Assembly: GCA_937952085.1 (NCBI GenBank)
Contig: CALFYQ010000401.1
Span: 1 to 7,558 of the forward strand
Direction of reading: 5' to 3'
From: an uncultured Paracoccaceae bacterium
GTDB taxonomy: Bacteria > Pseudomonadota > Alphaproteobacteria > Rhodobacterales > Rhodobacteraceae
DNA: 7,558 bases
Shown: positions 1-6,466 of the stretch, piece by piece
How positions within the stretch are numbered: the stretch's first letter is position 1
How the letters are laid out: every line of letters begins with the position of its first letter
Position numbers and translations under genes: made by a program
The notes under the pieces: generated by a model
Told to the model about the DNA's origin: nothing
The model's input: the letters and a program-made list of their open reading frames with translations, nothing else
The model's database searches: none

Positions 1-315
1 CCGGCCGAGCAGCCCCTCGCCGACCAGCACGCGCACCACCGCGCCGGTTCCCGAGACCTTGTCGCTGGCCTCCACCCCGTCCGCGCCTTCGAGCACCACG
101 GCGGCGACCCGGTCGGGCTCCAGGCTCTGGACATAGCCCTTCTGCCCGCCGGCGAACTCCAGCAGTTCGTCCAGCCGCGCACCGGGGAGGCCCGAGAGGA
201 AGGCGACGCCGTCGGCGATCTCCTCCACCCGGCCGAACCGCTCCACCCCGACGCCAAGCTCGGCGCGGGCGACGGCGCCTTTGGCGCGGGCGAGCCAGGC
301 CTCGGCGTCAGCCAT
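1..315 (-). CDS. atpA: N-ATPase subunit alpha, N-terminal part (cut by window edge)
   Basis: This is the non-catalytic nucleotide-binding alpha subunit of the F1-like head of an N-ATPase. It alternates with beta in the hexamer. Only the first 105 residues are in the window. They cover a short N-terminal helix (about residues 1-22) and the beta-barrel domain: GRVEEIADGVAFLSGLPGA aligns with the alpha-family segment around 'G.V..V.DGIA...GL', and VGEGLLGR at the cut aligns with 'VGRGLLGRVV'. The Walker A region lies beyond the edge. The start is ATG at 315-313, supported by a strong AAGGAG (331-326) ten bases upstream, and it overlaps the atpF stop by 8 bases. It is the eighth gene of the operon, and atpG is expected to follow outside the window. 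The family assignment is firm; the N-ATPase subtype comes from the operon context. Confidence 0.93.
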   Translation of the reverse strand, partial: MADAEAWLARAKGAVARAELGVGVERFGRVEEIADGVAFLSGLPGARLDELLEFAGGQKGYVQSLEPDRVAAVVLEGADGVEASDKVSGTGAVVRVLVGEGLLGR

Positions 316-1042
316 CGCGGGCGATCTCCTTCCGCATCCGGGCGAGCCCATCGCGCCAGGAATTCGAGAGCGTCAGATGCGCGCCGGAAATCTCCACCCC
401 TGCGACAAGCTCCGGCTCCGCGCGAAAGGCGATGGGCGCGGCGGCGCCGAGCGCGCCTTCGAGCCGTGCGCGCGCAGCTTCCGCCTCCTCGGGGGGCAGC
501 GGCGAAGCGGTCGAAACGGTCAGCCCGCCATCGGCGGCGAGCGCCGCGCGGTCCGCCTCCGGCAACGCGCCGAGCTTTGCGGCGAGCCCGTCGAGCGCCG
601 CGGCGCGGAGCGCCGGCCCCTCCATCTCCCGCCCGAGCCGCGCCGCCATCTCGGCCGCGAGATCGGCGGCATGGGCGTAAAGCGCCGTCTCCGCCGCCGC
701 GCGCTCGGCGGCGATCCGCGCCTTCGCCGCCGCCTCGGCCCGCGCCGCCTCCTCCCGCGCCGCCGCGAGGATACGCGCGCGCTCCGCCTCGCCGGCCTCC
801 GCCGCCGCCTTCAGCGCCGCCTGCCGTTCCTCGGCGATCTTCTCGCGCTCCGCCGTCAGGTCCGCGCGGAGCGCCTCGGCCGCCGCCTTCGCCTCCGCCG
901 CCTCCGCCATCACCCGCGCCGTCTCCGCCCGCCGCGCCGCGATGGCCTCGGCCAGCGGCCGCCAGAGGAGCCGCGACAGGAGCCAGATCAGGACCGCGAC
1001 ATTGACGGTCTGAAAGGCCAGCGTGGACCAGTCCAGCGACAT
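308..1042 (-). CDS. atpF: N-ATPase subunit b with delta-like C-terminus (b/delta fusion)
   Basis: This is the peripheral stalk subunit (244 aa), which links the membrane a subunit to the catalytic head. Residues about 8-28 form one membrane helix (LAFQTVNVAVLIWLLSRLLW), followed by the basic b-type stretch RPLAEAIAARR. Residues about 35-145 are a very Ala/Glu/Arg-rich coiled coil. An ordinary b subunit is about 156 aa and ends there. This protein continues with about 100 residues whose end (FRAEPELVAGVEISG, then a short beta/helix segment with SNSWRDGLARMRKEI) resembles the C-terminus of delta/OSCP. No separate delta gene (atpH) is seen, as is typical of N-ATPase operons. The start is ATG at 1042-1040, sharing one base with the atpE stop (TGATG). 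No Shine-Dalgarno is visible, so translation is probably coupled to atpE. The b identity is firm; the delta-like role of the tail is inferred from motif resemblance. Confidence 0.93.
   Translation of the reverse strand: MSLDWSTLAFQTVNVAVLIWLLSRLLWRPLAEAIAARRAETARVMAEAAEAKAAAEALRADLTAEREKIAEERQAALKAAAEAGEAERARILAAAREEAARAEAAAKARIAAERAAAETALYAHAADLAAEMAARLGREMEGPALRAAALDGLAAKLGALPEADRAALAADGGLTVSTASPLPPEEAEAARARLEGALGAAAPIAFRAEPELVAGVEISGAHLTLSNSWRDGLARMRKEIARDG
326..331 (-). promoter_or_regulatory. Ribosome binding site of atpA
   Basis: The minus strand reads AAGGAG, ten bases before the ATG at 315. It lies inside the 3' end of atpF. It is one of the clearest Shine-Dalgarno sequences in the operon and fixes the atpA start. 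atpA can therefore recruit ribosomes itself, unlike atpF, which has no recognisable site. Confidence 0.7.
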
Positions 1043-1287
1043 CAGGGGATGAGCGGGTTCGCGAAGAGGAGGAGGAGCGCGATGACGAGGCAGTAGATCG
1101 CCGTCGTCTCGATCATCGCGAGGCCGACGAAGAGCGTGCGGGAGATCGTGTTGGCGGCTTCGGGCTGCCTTGCAATGGCCTCCATCGCGGCGGCGACCGC
1201 CCGGCCCTCGCCGAGCGCCGGGCCGAGCGCGCCGAAGGAGACCGCGAAGGCGGCGCCGAGAATGGAGGCAATGGAGATCCAGTCCAT
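1042..1287 (-). CDS. atpE: N-ATPase subunit c (proteolipid rotor ring)
   Basis: This is the 81-aa hairpin proteolipid that forms the rotating membrane ring. Helix 1 spans about residues 4-33, the polar loop is ARQPEA (39-44), and helix 2 spans about 50-75. The essential ion-carrying carboxylate is Glu60 within IETTAIY. Thr61, Thr62 and Tyr65 sit where Na+-binding c subunits have Ser, Thr and Tyr. Helix 1 has GPALGEG, so Glu27 occupies the place of the Gln in the Na+ ring of Ilyobacter (GVGQG). Two carboxylates per hairpin are therefore expected near the site. The start is ATG at 1287, three bases after the atpB stop. It is the only gene downstream of atpD that does not overlap the gene before it. 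The c identity is certain; the residues alone do not decide between Na+ and H+. Confidence 0.97.
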   Translation of the reverse strand: MDWISIASILGAAFAVSFGALGPALGEGRAVAAAMEAIARQPEAANTISRTLFVGLAMIETTAIYCLVIALLLLFANPLIP

Positions 1288-1290
1288 GGT

Positions 1291-1977
1291 TCAATCCGTC
1301 TTCTTCTGATGGGGTTCGGAGGCTTCCGCGACCGTCGCGGCGATGAAGACCATCGCCAGAACCGCGAAGATGTAGGCCTGCACGAGGCCGGTCAGCAGAT
1401 CGAGCGCCATGAAGGGGATCGGCGCGATCAGCCCGGCCAGCGAGAGCACGATGCCGATGACGAAGACCCCGCTCATGATGTTTCCGAAAAGCCGGACGAG
1501 GAGCGAGAAGGTCCGCGTGATCGTCTCGACGAAGTTGAGCGGGATCATCAGCGGCGACGGCGTCGCGAAGCTGCCGAGATAGCCCCGCACCCCGCCCGCC
1601 TTCACGCCGAAGAAGATCACCGCGACGAAGACGAGAAGCGCCAGCGCCGCGTCGGTCGCGAGCGCCGCGGTCGGCGGCTCGACGCCGGGGATGAGCGACG
1701 ACCAGTTGGCGGCGAGGATGAAGAGGAAGAGCCCGCCGACGAAGGCGCGGTAGGGGCCGGGCTCGGTCTGCATCGTGTCGCGGATCTGCCCGTCGAGGAT
1801 GTCGGCGATCAGCTCGGCGGCGGACTGCACCGGCGACGGGTCCCGCCGCAGCCGCCGCTTCAGCGCCCAGGAGCCGAGGACGAGCGCCGCCATGATCCCC
1901 CAGGTGACGACCACCGGCTCGGCCACCGGAACCGGGCCGATATGGAAGAGGACGGCGCTCTCGAGCGGGGATTTCAC
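1291..1977 (-). CDS. atpB: N-ATPase subunit a (ion channel stator)
   Basis: This is the integral membrane stator subunit (228 aa) that supplies the two ion half-channels against the c-ring. Visible family marks are an N-terminal helix (about 20-38), FLFILAANWSSLIPGVEPPT (about 84-103), and SLLVRLFGNIMSG (158-170). Arg162 there is the invariant stator arginine (E. coli Arg210). GLVQAYIFAVLAMVFIAA follows in the last helix, with Gln200 conserved. About five to six membrane segments are apparent. The start is GTG at 1977-1975, overlapping the atpR TGA as GTGA. It is backed by a strong GGAGG at 1989-1985, seven bases upstream. The protein is shorter than the E. coli a subunit (271 aa), as is usual in N-ATPases. 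All key residues are present and nothing looks damaged. Confidence 0.97.
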   Translation of the reverse strand: MKSPLESAVLFHIGPVPVAEPVVVTWGIMAALVLGSWALKRRLRRDPSPVQSAAELIADILDGQIRDTMQTEPGPYRAFVGGLFLFILAANWSSLIPGVEPPTAALATDAALALLVFVAVIFFGVKAGGVRGYLGSFATPSPLMIPLNFVETITRTFSLLVRLFGNIMSGVFVIGIVLSLAGLIAPIPFMALDLLTGLVQAYIFAVLAMVFIAATVAEASEPHQKKTD

Positions 1978-2252
1978 GAGGCGCCCTCCGCCCGCCGCGC
2001 CAGACGCATCTCCCAGGCCCGGCCGACGGCGAGCCCCGCCGCGCCGCCAAGAAGCGGCCCCGGGCCGATCAGCGCCGCGCCGACGAGGAACCCGGCGGTG
2101 ACGGCGAAGCGGAGCGCCTTCAGCCCGAGCGCCCGCCCCGCGCCCTCCCCCGAAACCAGCTGCTCCGCGCCGATCCGCAGCGCGCGGAAATGGAGCCGTC
2201 CGACCATCACGCCGAGCGGCAGGGCGAGGAGAATGAGCAGCGCGTCGGTCAC
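1974..2252 (-). CDS. atpR: N-ATPase small membrane subunit AtpR
   Basis: AtpR is a small hydrophobic protein found in N-ATPase operons. It has no counterpart in ordinary F-ATPases and is thought to assist the membrane sector or c-ring assembly. Read from the GTG at 2252 it is 92 aa. Membrane helix 1 covers about residues 3-19 (ALLILLALPLGVMVG), followed by a basic turn (GRLHFRALR). A second helix covers about 48-63 (RFAVTAGFLVGAALIG) and a third about 66-79 (LLGGAAGLAVG), ending with a positively charged tail. I chose GTG 2252 because it overlaps the atpQ stop as GTGA, matching the other junctions here. An in-frame ATG at 2267 would add five residues (MDASA) and a 19-base overlap. Neither start has a strong Shine-Dalgarno. 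Identification rests on position between atpQ and atpB, size and topology. Confidence 0.85.
   Translation of the reverse strand: MTDALLILLALPLGVMVGRLHFRALRIGAEQLVSGEGAGRALGLKALRFAVTAGFLVGAALIGPGPLLGGAAGLAVGRAWEMRLARRAEGAS
1985..1989 (-). promoter_or_regulatory. Ribosome binding site of atpB
   Basis: The minus strand reads GGAGG, seven bases before the GTG codon at 1977-1975. It lies within the 3' end of atpR. It supports the GTG start of atpB despite the 4-base overlap with the atpR stop. Confidence 0.65.
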
Positions 2253-2521
2253 TGCTGACGCATCCATCGCCAGCCGAGCCAGCCGCCGAGCCCGACGCCG
2301 AGCATGAGGAGCGGCGCGGACCAGAAAATGCCGCTGCCGAGGCTCCGGTCGATCCAGCGGCCGAGGAAAAGCCCGCCCAGTGTCGGCGTCACGATCAGCC
2401 AGCCGAGGACGCCGATCTGCGCGAGCCGCCGGGCGAGGGAGTCGCCGCCCTCCGCCTTCCAGCGCCGCTCCAGCTCCGCCCGCCGGCGCGCGGCCTCGGC
2501 CAGTTGCTCGTTCCCGCTCAC
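2249..2521 (-). CDS. atpQ: N-ATPase small membrane subunit AtpQ (AtpI/AtpZ 'gene 1'-like)
   Basis: This is a 90-aa protein. A charged N-terminal helix (about residues 4-25, with AEAARRRAELERRWKAEGG) precedes two membrane helices at about 34-55 and 65-85. The segment LGGLFLGRWIDRSLGSG followed by a glycine-rich helix ending GWRWM matches the AtpZ/'ATPase gene 1' pattern (G..LG.W.D...G.G....). That family is thought to act as an assembly factor or Mg2+/Ca2+ carrier for the ATPase membrane sector. The start is GTG at 2521-2519, overlapping the atpC TGA as GTGA. No ATG lies near and no good Shine-Dalgarno is seen, so expression is probably translationally coupled. Family recognition comes from motif and position. 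The exact biochemical role of AtpQ is not settled. Confidence 0.88.
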   Translation of the reverse strand: MSGNEQLAEAARRRAELERRWKAEGGDSLARRLAQIGVLGWLIVTPTLGGLFLGRWIDRSLGSGIFWSAPLLMLGVGLGGWLGWRWMRQQ

Positions 2522-2924
2522 GGCGCAGCCCCCGGCTTTCGCCCGGCGAGGCTCATCACGATCTGCCGGATCGCCGCGAGCTGGAGCCGCGTCACGTCCA
2601 CGTGCTCGGCCCGCGCCTCGTCCTCCTCCGCGCGGAACCGGGCCAGCACGTCGTCGGAGAGGGTTTCGAGATCGTCCCCCGTCACCGCCTCCCGCGTCGC
2701 GAGGCGGATCTCGTCGCCGGATACGGTGAGCGCCCCACCCCGCACCGCGGCGTGTCGGCGAGCGCCATCGGCATTCGTCCAGCTCGCCACGGAAACCGCG
2801 AGTTCGGTGAGGAAATCGGCATGGCCCGGCAGGACGCCGAAGCGGCCCGAGGCGTCCTCCGCCGCAAAGGCGCGGACGCCCTCCTCTTCCACCGAAACCG
2901 CCAGCGGGGTGACGATGACGAGCT

Positions 2925-2928
<4 letters not shown>
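2518..2928 (-). CDS. atpC: N-ATPase subunit epsilon
   Basis: This is the rotor-stalk subunit (136 aa) that joins gamma to the c-ring and can inhibit ATP hydrolysis in ordinary F-ATPases. The N-terminal beta-sandwich (about residues 1-85) contains the family signature GRFGVLPGHADFLTEL (28-43) and the strand AVRGGALTVSGDEI. Residues about 86-128 form a charged helical C-terminal domain, ending in a Gly/Pro tail. The start is GTG at 2928-2926, overlapping the atpD stop as GTGA, with AAGG a few bases upstream. As in other N-ATPases, epsilon directly follows beta at the 5' end of the operon. In standard operons the order beta-epsilon falls at the 3' end. Assignment is firm from the motif. Confidence 0.95.
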
Positions 2929-4355
<1,427 letters not shown>

Positions 4356-4391
4356 AACACGTCCGCAGCGGGGCGCGACGGCGCCGGCATG

Positions 4392-4403
4392 GCTCCGCGG
4401 AGC
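4392..4403. repeat. 12-bp perfect palindrome upstream of atpD
   Basis: GCTCCGCGGAGC is a perfect self-complementary sequence about 37 bases before the atpD start. It could be a dimeric repressor site or a minor hairpin. In DNA of this composition such a palindrome may also arise by chance. No known binding consensus is recognised. Confidence 0.3.
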
Positions 4404-4421
4404 GCCCGCACCGGCACCTTA

Positions 4422-4453
4422 GCGCCGTTGAAGGCGCGGCCGGAAGCGCCGGC
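4422..4453 (-). terminator. Tandem GC hairpins after phaC (possible terminator or attenuator)
   Basis: Two hairpins follow the phaC stop immediately. The first, read on the minus strand, is GCCGG-cgctt-CCGGC (4453-4439). One base later comes GCGCC-ttcaac-GGCGC (4437-4422). Both have 5-bp all-GC stems and loops of 5-6. There is no U tract, so a classical intrinsic terminator is not supported. They may instead slow polymerase, protect the phaC 3' end, or do nothing. Whether phaC and the atp genes share a transcript cannot be decided from sequence. Confidence 0.35.
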
Positions 4454-6229
4454 TCACGCCTGCATCACATAGTCGCCGGGCGCGTCGGAGAGCGCCCGAT
4501 AGCCCTTCCGCGCCGCGCCCATCGTCGGCGGCTTGACGGGCTCGCCGGAGCGCGCGGCGAGCCAGGCGGCGAAGGCCGGCCACCAGGAGCCTTCCTGCGG
4601 CGCAGTCTCCGCCAGCCACTGCTCCGGCGCGCGATAGGGGTCGCCGGCCCGCGCGGTGGAGATGCGGAAATGGCGGTGCTTGTGGCCGGGCTCGGAGACG
4701 ATGCCGGCGTTGTGGCCGCCATTGGTGAGCGCGAAGGTGATCTCGGCGTCGGCCTGAAGGTGCAGCTTGTAGACCGAGCGCCAGGGCGCGACATGGTCCC
4801 ATTCGGTGCCGACCGCGAAGATCGGCGGCCTGATGTCCGCCACCGCCACCGCATGGTCCCCCACCTTCAGCCGCCCCTCGGCGAAGTCGTTGTCGAGGAA
4901 CAGCCGGCGGAGATATTCGGAATGCATCCGCGCCGGCATCCGCGTCGCGTCGGCGTTCCAGGCCATCAGGTCGGTCATCGGGGCCCGCTCGCCCATCAGG
5001 TATTCGCGCACGACGCGGGACCAGATGAGGTCGTTCGAGCGAAGCATGGTGAAGGCGCCGGCCATCTGCGAACTGTCGAGATAGCCGCGCTCGGCCATCA
5101 TGTCCTCGAGGAAGGAGACCTGGCTCTCGTTGATGAAAAGCCGGATCTCGCCCGCCTCGGTGAAATCCGTCTGCGCCGCGAAGAGCGTCATCGTCGCAAG
5201 CCGGTCGTCCCCGTCCCGCCCCATCGCCGCCGCCGCGACGGAGAGAAGCGTGCCGCCGAGGCAATAGCCGACGGCGTGAACTTTCTCCGCCCCGGTGATC
5301 GCCGTCGCCGCGTCGAACGCCGCCATGACGCCGAGCGTGCGATAGTCGTCGAAGCCGATCTCCCGGTCCTCGCTCGTCGGGTTCTTCCAGGAGATCGCAA
5401 AGACGGTGAAGCCCTGGTCGACCAGATAGCGGATCAGCGAGTTCTCCGGCGAAAGGTCGAGGATGTAGTATTTCATGATCCAGGCCGGCGTGATCAGGAT
5501 CGGTTCCGGCCGGACCGTCCCGGTCGTCGGCGCGTACTGGATGAGTTCGATCAGCCGGTTGCGATAGACCACCTTGCCCTTTGTCGCCGCCACCTCCCGG
5601 CCGACGCGAAACGCCTCCACCCCGGCCGGCTTCTCACCGCGGGCGAGGCGCGCGACATCCTCGAAATAGTTGCGAAGCCCGCGCGCGAGGTTCTCCCCGC
5701 GCTCGCTCAGCGTCCGGTCCAGCACTTCGGGGTTGGTCAGGATCCAGTTGGTCGGCGCGAAGATGTCGAGCGCCTGCCGCGCCATGAACTCGACGATCCG
5801 CTCGTTCGCCGGGGCGACGCCGCGCACGCCGGTCGTCGCGTTGTGCCACCATTGCTGGGTGAGGAGGAAGCTCTGCGCATAGAGGCTGTAGGGCCAGCGC
5901 GACCAGGCCTCGTAGGCGAAGCGCCGGTCCTGCGGCAAGGGCTCGATCGCGTCGACCCCGCCGGTCGGCGAGAAGGCGGTGGAGGCGAGGAAGCTCTGGA
6001 GCCGCGCCGCCTTCCGGCCCGCCTTCTCCACCAGATGGTTCCGCTTCTCCGGCGAGGCGGCGAGATGCAGCGCCCAGTCCATCCAGGCCTCGATCACCGC
6101 CGCGGGCGAGAGCCCGCCGGTGACCTGCGCCAGCGCGGCGTGGATCTGCTGGTCGAGCCCGGCCAGCAGCCGCTCCGCGCCCTCGGTTTCGCCCGGCGCG
6201 CCGAGAAATACCTGCTGCGCGTCCTTCAT
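4454..6229 (-). CDS. phaC: Polyhydroxyalkanoate synthase (class I-like poly-3-hydroxybutyrate polymerase)
   Basis: The enzyme polymerises (R)-3-hydroxyacyl-CoA, typically 3-hydroxybutyryl-CoA, into storage polyester on cytoplasmic granules. It is 591 aa, matching class I synthases. The N-terminal region (about 1-240) holds conserved stretches such as SPTGGVDAIEPLPQDRRF and NWILTNPEVLDRT. The alpha/beta-hydrolase core follows with TPAWIMKYYILDLSPENS. The PhaC box GYCLGG carries the nucleophile Cys323. Asp478 (in EWDHVAPW) and His506 (in GGHNAGIV) complete the triad, and the Asp-to-His spacing of 28 matches that of the Cupriavidus necator enzyme. The start at ATG 6229 is set by AAGGAG eight bases upstream. 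An upstream in-frame Met would add 45 Arg/Pro-rich residues unlike the family. No partner phaE, phaA, phaB or phasin is visible, so it stands apart from a classical pha locus and next to the N-ATPase. Confidence 0.95.
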   Translation of the reverse strand: MKDAQQVFLGAPGETEGAERLLAGLDQQIHAALAQVTGGLSPAAVIEAWMDWALHLAASPEKRNHLVEKAGRKAARLQSFLASTAFSPTGGVDAIEPLPQDRRFAYEAWSRWPYSLYAQSFLLTQQWWHNATTGVRGVAPANERIVEFMARQALDIFAPTNWILTNPEVLDRTLSERGENLARGLRNYFEDVARLARGEKPAGVEAFRVGREVAATKGKVVYRNRLIELIQYAPTTGTVRPEPILITPAWIMKYYILDLSPENSLIRYLVDQGFTVFAISWKNPTSEDREIGFDDYRTLGVMAAFDAATAITGAEKVHAVGYCLGGTLLSVAAAAMGRDGDDRLATMTLFAAQTDFTEAGEIRLFINESQVSFLEDMMAERGYLDSSQMAGAFTMLRSNDLIWSRVVREYLMGERAPMTDLMAWNADATRMPARMHSEYLRRLFLDNDFAEGRLKVGDHAVAVADIRPPIFAVGTEWDHVAPWRSVYKLHLQADAEITFALTNGGHNAGIVSEPGHKHRHFRISTARAGDPYRAPEQWLAETAPQEGSWWPAFAAWLAARSGEPVKPPTMGAARKGYRALSDAPGDYVMQA

Positions 6230-6237
6230 CCGCCCGA

Positions 6238-6243
6238 CTCCTT
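6238..6243 (-). promoter_or_regulatory. Ribosome binding site of phaC
   Basis: The minus strand reads AAGGAG, eight bases before the ATG at 6229. This is the best Shine-Dalgarno match in the window. It fixes the phaC start against the longer frame opening at 6364. Confidence 0.75.
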
Positions 6244-6355
6244 CATCGCCGATCCGCTCCGCAGGCCTGGACCGGTTACGCGACGATCTTTCCCGCGGCG
6301 CAAACGAATCCGCGCGCCGCGGCGGCCCCGCGGTCGCCCGGGGCGGCCGCGCCGG

Positions 6356-6381
6356 GCCCGACAACCCAAATGATGTCGGGC
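6356..6381. repeat. 8-bp inverted repeat upstream of phaC
   Basis: GCCCGACA (6356-6363) is mirrored by TGTCGGGC (6374-6381) around a 10-base AT-richer centre (acccaaatga). As RNA from the minus strand it makes a hairpin about 85 bases after the hydrolase stop. It lacks a following U tract. The outer GCCC can instead pair with a GGGC just upstream on the minus strand (6390-6387), so two folds compete. It may be a Rho-independent-like 3' end, an operator for phaC, or both. Function is unknown. Confidence 0.4.
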
Positions 6382-6466
6382 GCTTGGCCCGATGAGTGCG
6401 GTGCGGCCGCGCGGCCCGCGGCGAATGCGCGCATCGGCCCCGGCATGCGCTGGCGCAGCACGGCCT

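Larger units (their letters stand above)
6230..6466. other. Intergenic region upstream of phaC
   Basis: These 237 bases lie between the hydrolase stop and the phaC start. I see no supportable gene. The open frames crossing the region are Arg/Pro/Gly-rich shadows. It holds the phaC ribosome binding site, an 8-bp inverted repeat (6356-6381), a 10-bp palindrome ATGCGCGCAT (6425-6434), and a NotI-type GCGGCCGC (6403-6410). No convincing sigma-70 promoter or FNR-type TTGAT-N4-ATCAA site is evident. A promoter for phaC probably lies here but cannot be placed. Confidence 0.5.

Noticed and set aside
1043..2050. Upstream extension of the atpF frame through atpE and atpB
   Set aside because: The frame is open only because stop codons are rare at this G+C. 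The translation over atpB and atpE is Arg-rich and meaningless, and the b-subunit sequence begins at 1042.
1309..2307. 332-residue plus-strand frame opposite atpB and atpR
   Set aside because: The low-complexity Arg/Asp/Glu/His composition mirrors the codon bias of the opposite strand. It has no motif and overlaps several real genes.
6230..6364. 45-residue N-terminal extension of phaC
   Set aside because: It is Arg/Pro/Ser-rich and unlike PHA synthases, and the strong AAGGAG sits correctly for the ATG at 6229.
4670..6373. 567-residue open frame on the plus strand opposite phaC
   Set aside because: It is antisense to a gene with certain family identity. Its translation is Arg/His/Asp/Pro-rich with no recognisable domain, as expected for an antisense frame in GC-rich, codon-biased DNA.
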